A DNA stretch of 64,000 bases from Absidia repens (GCA_002105175.1 MCGE01000004.1:1426001-1490000), one strand, 5' to 3'; shown: positions 48,568 to 63,302, counted from the first letter of the stretch. Translations and numbers: made by a program. The notes: a model not told the origin generated them from the sequence alone.

Positions 48568-48942
48568 CTATAACTTCCAGCTTTGGCCACTGTCATCATC
48601 CTTTCTAAGGCTGATAAAATAACAGAAGCATATGTATACAATCAATTGCAAAAAAAAAAAAAAAAAAAAAAAAAGGTAAAATGATACAGTGCTACAACAG
48701 TAACCCACATTATCGATACTCGGAATAACAATACTTTTCCGGAAAACATCAAATTTTGGCAATGAATTTTGATTTTCTCGTCCAAAATTCGAATTGTCAT
48801 GGTCAGAATTTTGCAGAGGGATTTCTTCAGCAGAGAGGGTTAAACTTCTTCTAAAATCGACCTTTAATTTTTTTAAACTAGCCGCACTGTCGTATTCCGG
48901 TGGCATTTCGGAGACGCAAACTTTCAGGGCGCCGACCTGCAT
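48568..48942 (-). CDS. Possible small protein-coding gene, function unknown
   Basis: A frame with higher GC and balanced composition starts at an ATG at 48942 (MQVGALKVCVSEMPPEYD). It continues AASLKKLKVDFRRSLTLSAE, EIPLQNSDHDNSNFGRENQN and SLPKFDVFRKSIVIPSIDN, a basic, phosphorylation-prone-looking sequence. It then runs into a T tract of about 25 bases with an acceptor-like TTATCAG near 48615, as in true introns of this window. The donor is unclear (GTGGGT or GTAGCA), and so is the C-terminus. No family is recognised. It may be a real small gene, or the 3' part of one with more upstream exons. Confidence 0.3.
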   Translation of the reverse strand: MQVGALKVCVSEMPPEYDSAASLKKLKVDFRRSLTLSAEEIPLQNSDHDNSNFGRENQNSLPKFDVFRKSIVIPSIDNVGYCCSTVSFYLFFFFFFFLQLIVYICFCYFISLRKDDDSGQSWKL

Positions 48943-49911
48943 TGCCGACCTACATTGCTTGGTGTGTCGTCGCCCCAAGGAGCTGGACTCATATAAAATT
49001 ACTCACAATCATCTGGAAATGGATCTTTTACATTTTGTAGTTATAGAATGTCCATAACTATATGCCAAAAGAATTTATTTTAGTGCGTAGTTAGAAATTA
49101 TTATAATACCCACTTCTTTTTTTTTTATATACTAAAGACCATTTTATTACCACTAATACATATACTTTTGCCTTTGCTTGGTTTTGATTTTTCTTCTTTT
49201 AAAGAATGAATGAAGAATGACACTCTGGAACATTGTTTATGTTGGCCTGCCATCCAATCTTCATTTCACTGCCAACTGCCAAAATAATTAATGCCTTGAC
49301 AAAAAAGGCGGGGTTTCAATTGAATTTTTATAAGGAGGTGGGTGCTTTCTAAGTTTTTGTTCTTTTTTCCTTTTTTTCACATTGATATTCTTCGAGGGTC
49401 AGATGAATATGGAGTGGGATTTTTGTTAGATTTAGAAGATTTTGAAAAGGGGCATGACAATGGACGTAGTGAAACCCTTTCATTTTGGATCTAGATTTAG
49501 TTAACATGTTTCTGGTATTTATTGGTGACATGCCAGCGGGCGCAATAGCGATTCTGGAATGGATTGGGTGACTCGCTAGTGGAATCTGCGTTGCTGGGCA
49601 AACCAATTATGGCGTTGTAATGGGTAATTTTATTTTTGCTAGGTGATAGTCTCTTTATCTATTCTTCAAACAACTTTCTGGTTTGGCTCAATATATCTAG
49701 TATTGCGTCCCATAGAAAGAGCATATACTGCGTATATTAGATATAATAGTGATAGTATTATTAGTGTGTAGAATAGCTATTTTATTGAAATAAAATTTTA
49801 CTGTTTTACAGTACCACTCTACTTTTTGTCTCCACTCAGTTTATTAATTTTCAGAAAAGGTGTAAAGAAAAGAAGAATTACCTAAATTGAGAAAATTGGA
49901 CACTGAAAAGT

Positions 49912-50325
49912 GTTGATCATAGTGGTTCTTGAAAGATATTGGCTATGATGGAAGCTGAAAGTTGTTGACTGTGATAGACGATGAGAAGCGTTGGCTTTGA
50001 GGGCCGTTAAAAAGGAAATCTCTGTACTAGAGAATTGCTAATCATTTTTTAATGGTCGGCGTTGACATAGTGCTGATTATGATGGAAGCTAAAAGCTATC
50101 GATTGTGGAGGACGCTGAAACGTATTGGCTATGATGGAGATGAAAAAGATGTAGCTGTGGCGGACGGTAAAAGGCATTGGATGTGATGGACGTTGAAAGA
50201 TGCTGGCTATGGTGGACGATGGAACAAAGTCAGCAAAAGAGTGGGCTTTGACGGACGCTGACAAAGAGTTCGCTTTGGGTGCGTAAAAGGGAATCTTAGT
50301 GACTCAGAGAATTGAGACTTTTTTA
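49912..50325. repeat. 26-bp minisatellite in two blocks
   Basis: Degenerate tandem units close to TTGGCTATGATGGACGCTGA plus AAGATG, about 26 bp each, at least ten copies. Two blocks (about 49912-50050 and 50055-50325) each end with a related sequence: AAAAAGGAAATCTCTG...AGAGAATTG and AAAAGGGAATCTTAG...AGAGAATTG. This suggests that the whole block was duplicated after the unit array formed. Confidence 0.7.
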
Positions 50326-50779
50326 AAGAGAAGACAAGTAGATAAACTAAAATGTAATGCAAATGTAAATATATTCTGCATAGATTGTTAACTCGCTCAA
50401 AACTTGACGTTCCCAATATAATGTCACGATGAAATGACACTACTTGTCAAAAAATATGAAAATATACATTAAAAACAACCATTTTACTCAATATCTTTAT
50501 CACGTATGCCTTAAACGATGGCAAAAAATACCAAATCGCCTAATGAAATACCACCAGATATCACCCATACCATCAACACATATCAAAAACACTCTACAAT
50601 TGATCTATTTAAACGTATCATAAGGGAGACTATTGACGGATTTCATAAACAGTCAACACTAATCTAAAGGTACAATTGTAAATCGAGGTTAAATATAATA
50701 TACAAAACAAGGCATGAACAGAAATAGAGCTCTCGATGGGTATGAAAAAGTATGAAAAAGTAGTTATAATGGGGTGAGG

Positions 50780-51530
50780 AAGAGGGAACTGCAAAGCAGG
50801 TGTTTGATAGGACACGCGCAAAACAGTTTACAATGGCGACTTTCTCACTATACTATAGGTTAGAGGTTGTTAACAAAAATAATATATTTTATTGAAGTAA
50901 AATTGGTAGATACTAAACTAAAGGAGAGGGGTTCATTCCAACAAGAAATTTAACGGAAGGTTTTATTGGAGGTTTAATGACGGAACCTATTTTAAGGTTT
51001 GAAGGAAAAACGATACTATTCTAAAGGAATGGTTGTAAAATGGAGGTTTATATATTATACAAGGCATGAGAAAGACTAAAAACTGTCTTTTTTTTTCGTT
51101 GAAGCACAACAAGGGCAACACTAATCTAATGGGACTGATTACCAGTAAAAAAAGGAATCTATTGTGCAAAACATGAGAAAGACTAATGGCACATATTGTA
51201 TTGATATAAGTAAAAGAGACATATTTATTCAAGTATAGATACAAACTATGGACAAACTAACACTAAACTAAGCTAATGAAGAAGCCAGCTAATGGTGGTC
51301 CAAAATCCTGAATCTAAAATGAAAGGGTTTCCCCATGCATCTTGTAATCCCTGAGCTGAAACCCCCCTCTAAACTAGACCTGACACTATTCTAAGTTCAA
51401 CATAACCGCATAAAAGTTGAATGGTAATGAGGGAAAAAAAACTAAGCTAGAAGAAAGAGAGCGGCGAAAAAAAAAAAAAAAAAAAAAAGACGGGGAGAGA
51501 AAATAAATATTTCAGTGTGCGGGATTTGAA
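50780..51530 (-). repeat. Dispersed repeat R1, copy G
   Basis: Reverse copy. CATGCATCTTGTAATCCC is at 51334-51351, CTAAACTAGACCTGACACTA follows, and in repeat orientation it starts TTTCAAATCCCGCACACTGA, with CACGTG mutated. The left part matches copies B and C. A second, partial copy of the segment with AACACTAATCTAAAGG...ACAAGGCATGA lies just outside at about 50645-50720, so the locus is a partial tandem or nested duplication. Confidence 0.75.
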
Positions 51531-51764
51531 ACGTAGGAGTGCGTGAAGCTGCTGGCCAATCCAATCACGAATACTTTTATTCAATCATGCATCCTTGTTC
51601 TTTCGTTCTACATGTACACATATACTTTCACTAACAATTCACCGCATATCATATATTAGTAATGCGGCTTTTATTAATGATTATATATAGGTGAAGTAAA
51701 TAAGAATAATAATAAAAATGATAAAATGATATACGCAAAGAAACGCCGCTTTCCAGAAAACGAT

Positions 51765-51905
51765 CTAAACTAGTCCTAACACTAATCTAAGTCAATCATA
51801 AAATAGAAGAGGTTACAATGGTGAAGAAAAGAAATAAAAAAGAAAGAGAGGAGGCGAGGGAAAAAAAAATTGGAAGTAAATAAAAATCATGCGGGCGGGA
51901 TGTGA
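51765..51905 (-). repeat. Dispersed repeat R1, partial copy H
   Basis: Only the left end of the repeat: CTAAACTAGTCCTAACACTA, GGTGAAGAAAAG-like purine tract and, in repeat orientation, CACATCCCGCCCGCATGA (CACGTG changed to GCATGA). It lies 235 bp from copy G in the same orientation. Confidence 0.6.
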
Positions 51906-52212
51906 ATTGTTTTGTACCCTTTTTTCGCTGACAGGTCTGTTTCTTTTTTTATGATAAAAAGGGCTACAAGCATCAGAATATGATTTCGTTTCCCCTTTGT
52001 AGTTTCCCAATGCACCATACATAAACAAAAAAGATATCTAAAGGGCCAGCCTTTTTTTTTTTATTTATTGAATCTTGTAAAAATAAAATATGTGAACTAA
52101 ATACGTATAGAGAGACGACTAATAAATTCAAGGTGATCCCAAAATGGAATACCTATGCATATACACAAATAAAAGGGGGGGGATGGGGAATGGAAAGTAT
52201 GAGGGTCCTATA

Positions 52213-55200
52213 TCATTCAGCACCTTCAATTCCAAATAGGTAATGATAGTGTAAAATCAAGTACTTGACAATATTTTGATGATGACCCAAATTTGACATG
52301 GACGTTGTAAAAGCGGCTGGTCCTGGTGTAGGTTGTAGTAATGTTGGACCAAACACAATCGCCAAATTTGTCGCATACATATGGTTAACTGATTCATAAT
52401 CAGTTACACTACCCATAAATAAATAAAAAAGACCCGTCAGTCCACTGTCATCTTGCAGTCATCGCCATCGAGGGTATATAATATAAATATCACTTACACA
52501 ACAAAATGTTCGATTAATCGTTTCAATAAATGGTAGTTGGCAGTTGGTAGTTTTTGAATTACTTGTTTGATGCTGTATACACGATCATCATGGTCTTCAG
52601 ATGCTATTGAAAAGACAAATATAGTAAGTTCGAGTCGTTCGGCCCTGATTGTTTTTTTATTTATTTATTTACCTGAGGCATTGATAAATTCTTCATAGAG
52701 CGTAAACGTCATCAAGGGTTCAGGTAGCTCACGCAGAAACTGTTTCAGGGCATCCGCCACCACATTGATATCCGGGTAATGGTCTTGATCCACGTTGACA
52801 CTTGTGCTGTCGCTGTTGAATGCCTTCTTTAATTGTTGCACTACCGATCCTGTCCCAGCCACACGATAGATTCCAACTTCCTCCAAACCACGTCGTTCGA
52901 TTTCCAAAACGCATGTTGTCACTAGCTGTGGGATATCGTTGTGCTCTCGTTCTGTCAAGGATTCCAAAGTCATGCCATACACCGTTGTTCTTGTTCGTGG
53001 TGCTGCTGGTGCTGTTATTGTTTTACTCTTGCCTTTCCTTGCTTCAACAGTTGGGATCGAGGTATCGACTTCTTGTTTTGACTCCGCTGCAAAGACACTT
53101 CGCCGTTTCGCTGTTCCATACCGTGCCGCTTGATTGATTTCATCCATCCAGTTTTGCATGTCTTCCACATTAGCACCTTGCAACAGATACTGCGCCCCTT
53201 CTTCCGTCACTACCCGAAATACAAATGGCCGTTTTTCGTATCCACTAGCTATGGACGTCGTAGCATGTATCAAATTGATCACCATCGCCGCTTTAATCAT
53301 ACCAGAGTCGTCATCTGAAGTCAACGCTGTTGTTTGTTTCCTCAACCTAGCTGAATCTCCATGTTGATGATGGTGGTGATGTTGGTGATCGTCGAGCATA
53401 TGGAAACTTGCCATGGAAGGCGGCCGCAATGTTCGTAAAAGAGATGGCCATTTGATTCCGTGAGGTGAACTTCCATTGAATGACGGTGATGACGGTATGA
53501 CTGTTTGTTGTCCCGATAAAGAGGGTGATGAGGTGACGTTGATGGAAGAAGATGAAGCGTGTCGTCGATGCCGTGTTCCAGACCTAATATCGTCCTTGCC
53601 TCTCTGTCGATGATCCACTTGCCGCTTTTGCCATTTGTGTTGCACGTCTTTCCATTCCCGATCAATCCGTTCACGTTCCTTTATGTCACGCTTCAATTTT
53701 TCCATTTGTGCCATGACTAGTTTGCTGAATACACCGTGCTTGGTTGATAAATGCCATGACGATGCAGAAGATGATGATCCGATAGAGCTTGGTGAATGGC
53801 TTGATTTCAGCTTACTGGACGAGGAAGACACATTTCGTTGATGAAGATGGCGGTGATGATGATGATGATTTTGCATTTTTTCTTTGTGTGCTTCATCCTT
53901 GAGTGTTTTCCATGTTCGTTTCTTGTTGTTTGGGGAGATCAAAAAAGACATACCGATCGTTTGAGGGGCGGGCTGCGTTTCCAATTGTAATTGTGCATTG
54001 ACCAGCATTTGTACGAAGCCGTAGATATAGCGCCGCTTGTCGAAATGAATCATTCCCTGATACGTGTCCGGAACCACCAACGACAATTCAATAATGCGTT
54101 CAAATATCCAGCCAATGCTAGGAGCCAATAATAAGCCATCGCCCAATCGAGAATCCGATTGAGAGGCTGGAGTTGTTGGAAGTGATGTATCACAGGCAAT
54201 GTTTTTCAATATTGACGCCAAGGTGTCCAGATCAGAAACTTGATACTTTTGGCCAATCCATTTCCATGCCTTTGTAAATAACCGGACTTCAGGACTAACT
54301 AAGGCACTTGCAATTGCGTTTTCAACGAAACCGGGGATATATGTTGTTGGATTTTCGTCTTCCTTTGGAGCAGCTGGAGTCGCCGCTGCCTCTTTCAGTT
54401 CCGCAAACAAATCCATGCGCTGACATGATTGTCGAGACAGTTGAATCATATGTAAAAACGTATCTATCCTTGCGACACGGTTGCTGAGATCAATTTTCGA
54501 CGCTGTCACTTGATGAATAACCCAACTGCGAATAATATAGTGCATACAGTACAAATATTGGATAGAGCTGGGGAAAGCCAATAACAAATCATCTACAGAG
54601 AATGCCATAGGAGACACCATAGATCGTCGAGCACCTTCGATTCCAGTGAATATATCAGAAATAATAATTTCGTCAGTATGAAGATGATGGTAATCAGAAT
54701 AATGTGCACTTGGAACGTCAATAACAGGTGAAAGCGCTGATGACATGAGTGACGGCCGTTGTTGTTGTTGCTGATTTTGTAAAATTGACGCCGATGACGA
54801 TGAAGATGTTGACGTTGACGTTGATGTTGATGATGTTGATGTTGATGTCGATGTTGATGTTGAGGCTGATGTGGTTTGAGTACCCACGGGGTCTTTCTTA
54901 TTTCGAGCAGGCAGCCAAGCATACAGATCATTCGATTGAGCTTCTAATACATCCGTTGTTTGAATCCAGTCTTGCAATGTCACTGATCCAAATAATTGTC
55001 GCACTGCTCGATCAGCTTGTTCAAGAAGAGTGGAGGCAGGATATCGATCTACGACGCTTGCAGCGGTGTCGTCTAACGGAGCCCGAACCAGAGAGAAGGT
55101 CGATGTCTTGCTGGTCGCTAGCTGTAGCTGAACGCTAAATTGTTGTTGTCCATTGGTGAGCTGTCGGTAAAGTTCGTCTGCATTTCTACTGCCTTGAGTA

Positions 55201-58200
55201 TCATATTGAAGTGCCTTCAAATCATAACGTGGCGAGAGAGATTTTCGTGCCAATAGCGTCTGTAGCTGCTCTAGCCGCGCACCAATCTTGTCACCCATTG
55301 CCAGTGCTGCTTTGATATTCTGTTCCACACCAGTGTCCACATGAATGGGTTGACCAACACCACTATCATTATCCCCGCTGTCATCCCCTTGATTGGCAGA
55401 GATAACTTGATCATGATATTGAGCCAACGGCAGTTGCCACAATGCCAGTGAATTCTTGGCCGTCATCATCAAGTCGAGCATGCCACTGAGAAGATCGATC
55501 TCGTCCACCACATCATAAAAATGACTTTCAATCCAATACATGAGTAAATGCACCACACGTAATTGCGTTTTTGCCACCACAAGCCAATCATACGCTGATA
55601 CATCTGTTTCCCCACTCACTGTTGCTGCTTCCCCTTCCATGTTGTCCAGTTTCGCTAATCCCGTGGAGACAATGCCGGCATCCATCATGGTCATCCTTCG
55701 ACGTTGTTTTTTCGTCTGTTCTTGCTGTCTTCGTTTGGCTTGTAATCCGTGTGTTTTCGCTTGGATGAATTGATCTTGTAAAATCATCATGAGGCGCTTT
55801 GGTGAGCAAAACATTCGATACGTCGTAAAAAACACACACATATACCCGTCGTCGTTCATCATTGGAATTGTCAAATCAAGTTTTTCACTTTGAGAAGTGG
55901 AGGATGGTCCCAATGCCCGCCAATGCTGTTGTAAAACCGTTTTGTACTGACCCACACCATGAACCAACGCATCCACTAACGGTTCAATATGCCCAGCTCG
56001 TACATTTAACAGTGCCGTTGCAGCATTCCACATTTCCCGGTTGGTTGATTCTAAGCCCAGTAATGTTGTTGACGTGAATGACTTGGGTAAAGGAAGTAGA
56101 GCTTCAGCACTGACTACCAGAGAGTTTTCGTGCACATGGAAAAGCCAGATACTGTTGCTTTGTTCGTTCGGCCTTCGTTGTTGTCGTGTCAATTCCAATT
56201 GTTGTCCAAGTTTTTTCACAAGTTCCCGCTGAGAGCCAAAAGACGTGTCATCCATCCATTCCGAAAGATCTTCATCAAATAAGGTCACCACACTATGCCT
56301 CTTGGTATCCTGTGTTGTCGTCACGCTCACCTTTTTTAATGCACAAAGTGAAGCTTCCGTCAAAGAGGAGTATTGTTCTTGCCGATGTACGAGCTGCACG
56401 CCATGTCCATTGGGTGGTAGTCGTTGAATATCTTGCTTTTCCGTAGCTTGACCAAATAATTTCAGAGAGGCAAATTTTGGGAAGAAGGAATAGCTCGAGG
56501 TAAGAGTATCAGGGAATGCCAATGGCGAGTAGGATGGACTTGCCACCTCACTGGAAGAGCGATCCACCAATGCTTGACCAAAGATTCGAGGTTCGCAGGC
56601 AACGGAACATTCATGGAGATACTTGAAGTCATGAGGCACCGAGGAAACTTGATTGACTGCAGTATCAAAATACATCTGTAGAGGTCGCACCACCGGAAAA
56701 GGTAAAATGCCCTTGATATCATTTTCTTCCCAAGTCAAATGTCGTCCTTTTTTCCATTTTCCAAGTCCAGCCCGAATAATATCATGTACACACCAACTTG
56801 ATGTAAAGTTCACCACGGCCATAGTTGAGGATGGGACACGCTTTGACTTTTCGCATGACAAGTGAAGAGGAACGTGACGCCGCAAACGGTCTACGGATTG
56901 CTTGATCGAGCCAAAATGAGGTAACGACCGAAGATTTGAGATGCTATCATCCAAATTGCTTTTCTCCAGTAGATCCAATGTATCCACATCCAGCACTTGC
57001 GAGAATGTATGCTGAAGCCGGTGATCATGCTCCCAGCCCTCCATCCAAACATCCAGAGAATATAGACCATGATCAGCGAGCAATGGACTCCATACCCGAG
57101 TCACCAATTTGACAAGAGATCGATCCACTGTTTTCCATGCTTCTTTGAGACGTGCAATTTCCATTGAGCATACCCCCATCGCCACAGCACACCACCCGGT
57201 CATATCCTTCAATTCCATCAATACTGCACCGACACGAATCCAATGTTCCAATAAATTCGTCCGCATAACCATGGCGTTGTCAGTATGCTGTATCTGCGTT
57301 TCCACCAAAACATGTTGCCAAATCAAGCGCGTCAAAAAATGAGGTGACGGGGAGGTATATAATAACGTATTCAGCATTTGAGGCGGCAACTGCGGTCGTG
57401 ATACATAAGACAGAGCACTGAGTAGTTGATACCGATGATGGTAGTGTTGCGTATGGTGAAATACATATATCTGCTCGGCCAGTCGATCAGGATCCATACT
57501 GAGGAATAATGCAGGTGATAAACCAGTAGCTACTAGATCTGATAAATCCACCACAAATGACGCCAAAGGAGAGGCAAATGTTGTCGCTGTGGGTGTCGTT
57601 GGTGTTGATGGTGCTGATCCTTCCTTCGATTTCATGCTACTCCAATTGTTTTCGCTGGTATAACGTTGAATCGAATCCACCACCTCCGTCCCTTCACTGT
57701 AATCGCGCCGTGTTTGTGCATGTTCGATTATATGTCGATTGTCTTTGACCGTTTGCAGTACCAACGCCTTGATTTCCTTGCCTCGGTCCCGCAATTCCAA
57801 GGGCAAAGCATCGTTGTCTTGCAATGCATCCAGTCGCTCCATCATTCCGGTCACAAGATCCCCCACCACATCGTAAGCAAATCGAACACACCAAATGCGA
57901 TAAAGATCCAGTAACCTGTTCCATAAGGAGATTCCCAAAGGCGTACTGTCCAGACGTTCCAAATAGCCCTTCATCAAATCCAATATTTCAGCAATTGTGG
58001 TAAACATGGTGTACGTCAATAAAAAAGCATAGGTATATTCTTTGCCTTGTTGTTGCGTTTCAAAGAGGAGTTCATGGACTAGTGCTGGGATGGTACCACC
58101 CTGGACTTGCCGATCATCTTGGGTATTGAGTACTAGCCCAGGATGAGGAGATGCTTCATCAAAAATGATTGTGTCTACTGGAGTTGCCACTTGATCCTAA

Positions 58201-59713
58201 ATTGATCACCCAAAAAAAAAAAAAAAAAAATCAATTATCATGTAAAACAGAACGCATGAGTGTGTATTTTGATCCTTACCATACGACTATCTTTTTCAAG
58301 AGTAGTAGGTATGCGTTGTTTTGGTACATCAGTCCTGGGTTCACCTGTTTGGTCAGAGCGGCTATCAGCAGTGTTCATTTCGTTGGTACTGGCATGTTGA
58401 GCTGCATAAAAAGCCATCATCCAAGAGCTGACCAAATCTTTTGACAAGGAGACATAGGTGGTTTGTTTCCATGGTTGAGAGACAAATGACAATGTAAATT
58501 GATTGACAAAAGTATTCAAGGTTGGTGTTTGATCCGGAAAATAATTCGCATGCTGCTGACGAGACAGGTAGTGTTTGTTGTCAGTGACATCCCGTAAAGT
58601 TGAAGATGATGACCCAGGAGGCCTAATTGAAGTGGATGATGATGATTGTGAGGCCGGTGGTGCTGATACCACTGATGAAGATGATGAAGATGAAGATGCT
58701 GAGGTGGAAGAGGTAAACGTACAAGGTTCCAATACCAATTGAGATAGAGGGGTGGTGGATTGAATATGCCATAAAGGAGGACTTCGACCAGAGTTTTGTT
58801 TTTGTTTCTTACAAATCACTAGACGATCAATGTAAATCAACAAATTGACAGCAGTGGCAGTTTGTTTCCGCTGAAGATCCCATTCTGTGAAAACAGCAGC
58901 ATGAACCAAGTGGTGAGGAAGAGTTGTAGATAACTGTTGCTTTGCTTGTTCATCAAATTCCAAAAGATTCAAGGTGACAGGATTCTTTTCGACGATTGCC
59001 ATCGGTGGAGGGACAAATGTTGAAGTAGCTGATAAAGAAGGAGAGAGATTTGATATTTGAGGAGGACGAGGAGCAGGAGGAGGCGGAGTGAGAGAGACCA
59101 ATGGTAAAGATGAAGTTGTGGAAGAAGAAGCATTGACAGCAAATATAGATTTGTTGAAGGTATCTTGATGTTGAGGGGAGGTACGATACAAATACAATTT
59201 GTGGCCGCGCAAGACGACACGATAAAGCTTCCACCCACGGTCCGCCTTGTGAGTATGAAATGGTCGAAAATCCGTCCGTTTGTACAAATATCCTTCTTTC
59301 CATATGATTTGACTTGTTCGATTGACAGCGGCAGTATCCTTTTTGATGGTTGGTGGAGAGTGGAGATCTGAAGTCGTTCGTCGAAATACAGGCCGGCCCA
59401 AATAAATGTCATTTTCCAAAGATTTTGAGCATGGCCGATCAGTTTCCAAAGAACTTGTCAATGTTGCAGAGTCTGGGATATCCAAAGCCTGGGAGTTCAA
59501 TGATGTCTTTGTAGTAGCTTTTGAAGCTGGAGGCACAGTTGAGTGTTGATCGGTCAAACTTGTTGTGGACTTGCTGGAATGGAACAATCGATGTTTGAGG
59601 TAGGAAAGTGCGCTTGTTGTCACACGTTGATCATCAGACGATGTTGATGCTGCTGCTGATGGTGGTGGTGAAGTTGATGATGTATGTTGGTGTTTTTTTG
59701 CCCTTGGCTTCAT
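52213..59713 (-). CDS. BEM2-like RhoGAP with RasGEF-like and PH domains
   Basis: Very large polarity regulator, 2419 residues in four exons (58280-59713, 52673-58196, 52498-52603, 52213-52408). It starts MKPRAKKHQHTSSTSPPPSA; the upstream in-frame codon is TTG. Exon 1 holds an interrupted PH-like domain (WKEGYLYKRTDFRPFHTHKA, then YVSLSKDLVSSWMMAFYAAQ). Two RasGEF-type regions follow, as in yeast Bem2: one near residues 500-930 (LVHELLFETQQQ, ARLKEAWKTVDRSLVKLV) and further N-module-like sequence (CVFFTTYRMFCSPKRLM). A TSTSTS low-complexity run lies between. Near the C-terminus come a PH domain and a RhoGAP domain with EEVGIYRVAGTG (arginine finger present), FLRELPEPLMTF and NLAIVFGPTLLQP. 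It should stimulate GTP hydrolysis by Rho-type GTPases at sites of growth. Confidence 0.9.
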
Positions 59714-60940
59714 AGCAAAAAGGGAAGATTTCAAAGTATATATAAAAGAAAAAAAGAGCGAAAGAAAAGGGAGAGAGAAAAAAAAAAAAAAAAAAAAAAA
59801 AAAAGGCGGGAAACAAGGAGATAAAAAAAAAAAATGGAGTCATTGTTTTTTGGGGGAGAGGAGGTGTCATCCTTCAGCCCAGACCAACTGATATCTGTGA
59901 TACTGAACGCTGATCACTTCCCAACTCCTTAGAATTCTACCGTGGGTTTACGAACCCTCAATACCGATAACATATACTATAAAAAGCAAATATATTGATT
60001 TATATATATGTATAAAAATGTCGTTCATATAATAATAAATAATAAAGAACAAAGGGTTATTACTGTATTGCCATTGTTATTGTTAATGTTATCAGTAAAG
60101 GCTGTTGTACTACACAATGGTAGGTTCTACATGCAATGACAATGTTGAGTTTGTTTAAAACCAGATTTGCTTTATTAAAATTCAGCTAATACCGCTCAAC
60201 AATAACATCGAAGACGATTTCAATATGTTACACGAATTCGTTGTGAATGATACTGTGCTTTACAGTGAGTACGGTGAGTACGATGCATATACTACTGTAC
60301 AGTACTGTACTCTACAGCATTGTACAACGAATATGCTGTACATTAAATTACCGTATATCATTTAAGCTATGATGATAAAGTACGCGACTTAATAAAATGC
60401 AACTATGGATAATTTATGGCACGTTTGCCATTATATTTGCCTATCTCTTTAGACAAATTTCGCTAGCTTCCTATAACCGTTGACGGATACATGATTGACA
60501 AACTAGAGAGTAAAAACAGGAAATTTCCAAACACATTTACAAAACATAGGAACCGGGATGGATTGGAGGGAAAAACGGACAAGGTTTTCGGGCGGGAAGA
60601 AAAACTCTTCTTGGCAAAAAAGAGCTGACGAGAACTATTAAAATTTTAGACGACATGTGCGGAAATGCGATATTTGATTATGAGTCAAATACCATCTAGG
60701 CGGTGAAGGGAAGACAGTATAAATATTTCAGCACAGTACGTACAGTAGTAAACGACCCTGAGTGAGGGTTGCTCCACTCACCCCTCCAATTTTTATTTAA
60801 TCTCCGTCCGAAACATTTTCTTCGCTTCTTGCGCTCAAAACAAAACAAAAACAACAAAAGCATTACGTAACCATTTTCCCCTACAACAACTGCTATTACT
60901 ACTACTCACTTGCCGACGGTATCTTGTATTATTTGGATAA
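59714..60940. other. Divergent promoter region of the BEM2-like and ESA1-type genes
   Basis: A 1.2 kb spacer. Next to the BEM2-like start is an A run (about 59781-59804) followed by GGCGGGAAAC, an E2F-like word. At 60.2-60.35 kb there is a cluster of ACTGTAC/TACAGTA words. Near the ESA1-type gene are GGGCGGGAAG (60590), GGCGGTGAAGG (60699) and the shared 16-mer at 60795. No gene is seen. Confidence 0.5.
60796..60809 (+). promoter_or_regulatory. Candidate promoter element upstream of the ESA1-type gene
   Basis: ATTTAATCTCCGTCCG at 60795-60810 is identical to the sequence upstream of TAF6 (12405-12420). Here it lies about 130 bp before the start codon. A regulatory role is inferred from identity in two otherwise unlike promoters. 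Confidence 0.4.
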
Positions 60941-62506
<1,566 letters not shown>

Positions 62507-63302
62507 TCGTGATTTTCTCTTTATATCCTTAGCTTAGTATAGTTTAGCCATTACCTTCCCCTTCCCCTTTCCTTTTCCCTTTCATATCGATTGCTGTATA
62601 TCCTTCTTTTTGCACAAAATAAAACCCAATATTTTTTTTACAATCTCATCAACCACAATGCTTTATTATTGTTGTCATCTTCAGAATCGCTATCATTATT
62701 ACTTACTAAATAATCACACAGCGTATATATATGTATATATATTTTATCTGCTCTTATTATTCTATCATTGACTTTCTCCCTTCATTTATGGTTCATCTTT
62801 TTAGCTTATGATATGTATATTCTTCTATTTGAGGTTACACAAATAAATTCGACTATTTTTTTTTTACATATCTTTTGATGTATCTGTTTGTTGTTTGAAT
62901 GTGTGGGTTTAATTCGATTCTTTTGTTTAGTTTGTTTATTGGAATGTGTGGTCTTTAAAGTCGTTTCTAAAGTCCAACATTAATATTTGTTCCAATAGAC
63001 TTGTTTAGGCTTGGTCTCATTTTTTATAATACATCAAATGATGTCTCGTATTGTCTTTATATTATTGTCTCTGTCTATTCGTGCCAAAAATTGGTCACAT
63101 TTTATTATGTTTATTGTGTCGGGTAGTTCATTCTGTGCTCACTCTTGCTTGGAAAAAAAAAGACAAGAAAAAATGTTTCTCGCTTCCTGTATGATATAAA
63201 AATGGACACTAGATTGATAGATAACTTGGCTACTTCTTTTACTTGACAAATCTTGTAGTTTAATCAATTTTTAAATTTTCTTTTCATACATAATCTCCCA
63301 TA
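62507..63302. other. Intergenic, nothing recognised
   Basis: 3' UTR of the ESA1-type gene followed by the promoter of the secreted-protein gene. AT-rich; one ATG frame near 63.0-63.2 kb is short and featureless. Confidence 0.55.

Larger units (their letters stand above)
48943..52212. other. Intergenic repeat-rich region, no gene seen
   Basis: A 3.3 kb spacer containing a weak R1-like fragment near 49480, a 26-bp minisatellite (49912-50325), R1 copy G with an extra fragment to its left, and partial R1 copy H. Open frames here are short and sit in repeats. The right end is the 3' UTR of the BEM2-like gene. Confidence 0.6.

Noticed and set aside
49370..49500. Possible further R1 copy containing GAAACCCTTTCATTTTGGA
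   Set aside because: Only this one block of the repeat matches; the flanking blocks are absent, so it may be chance or a very old fragment.
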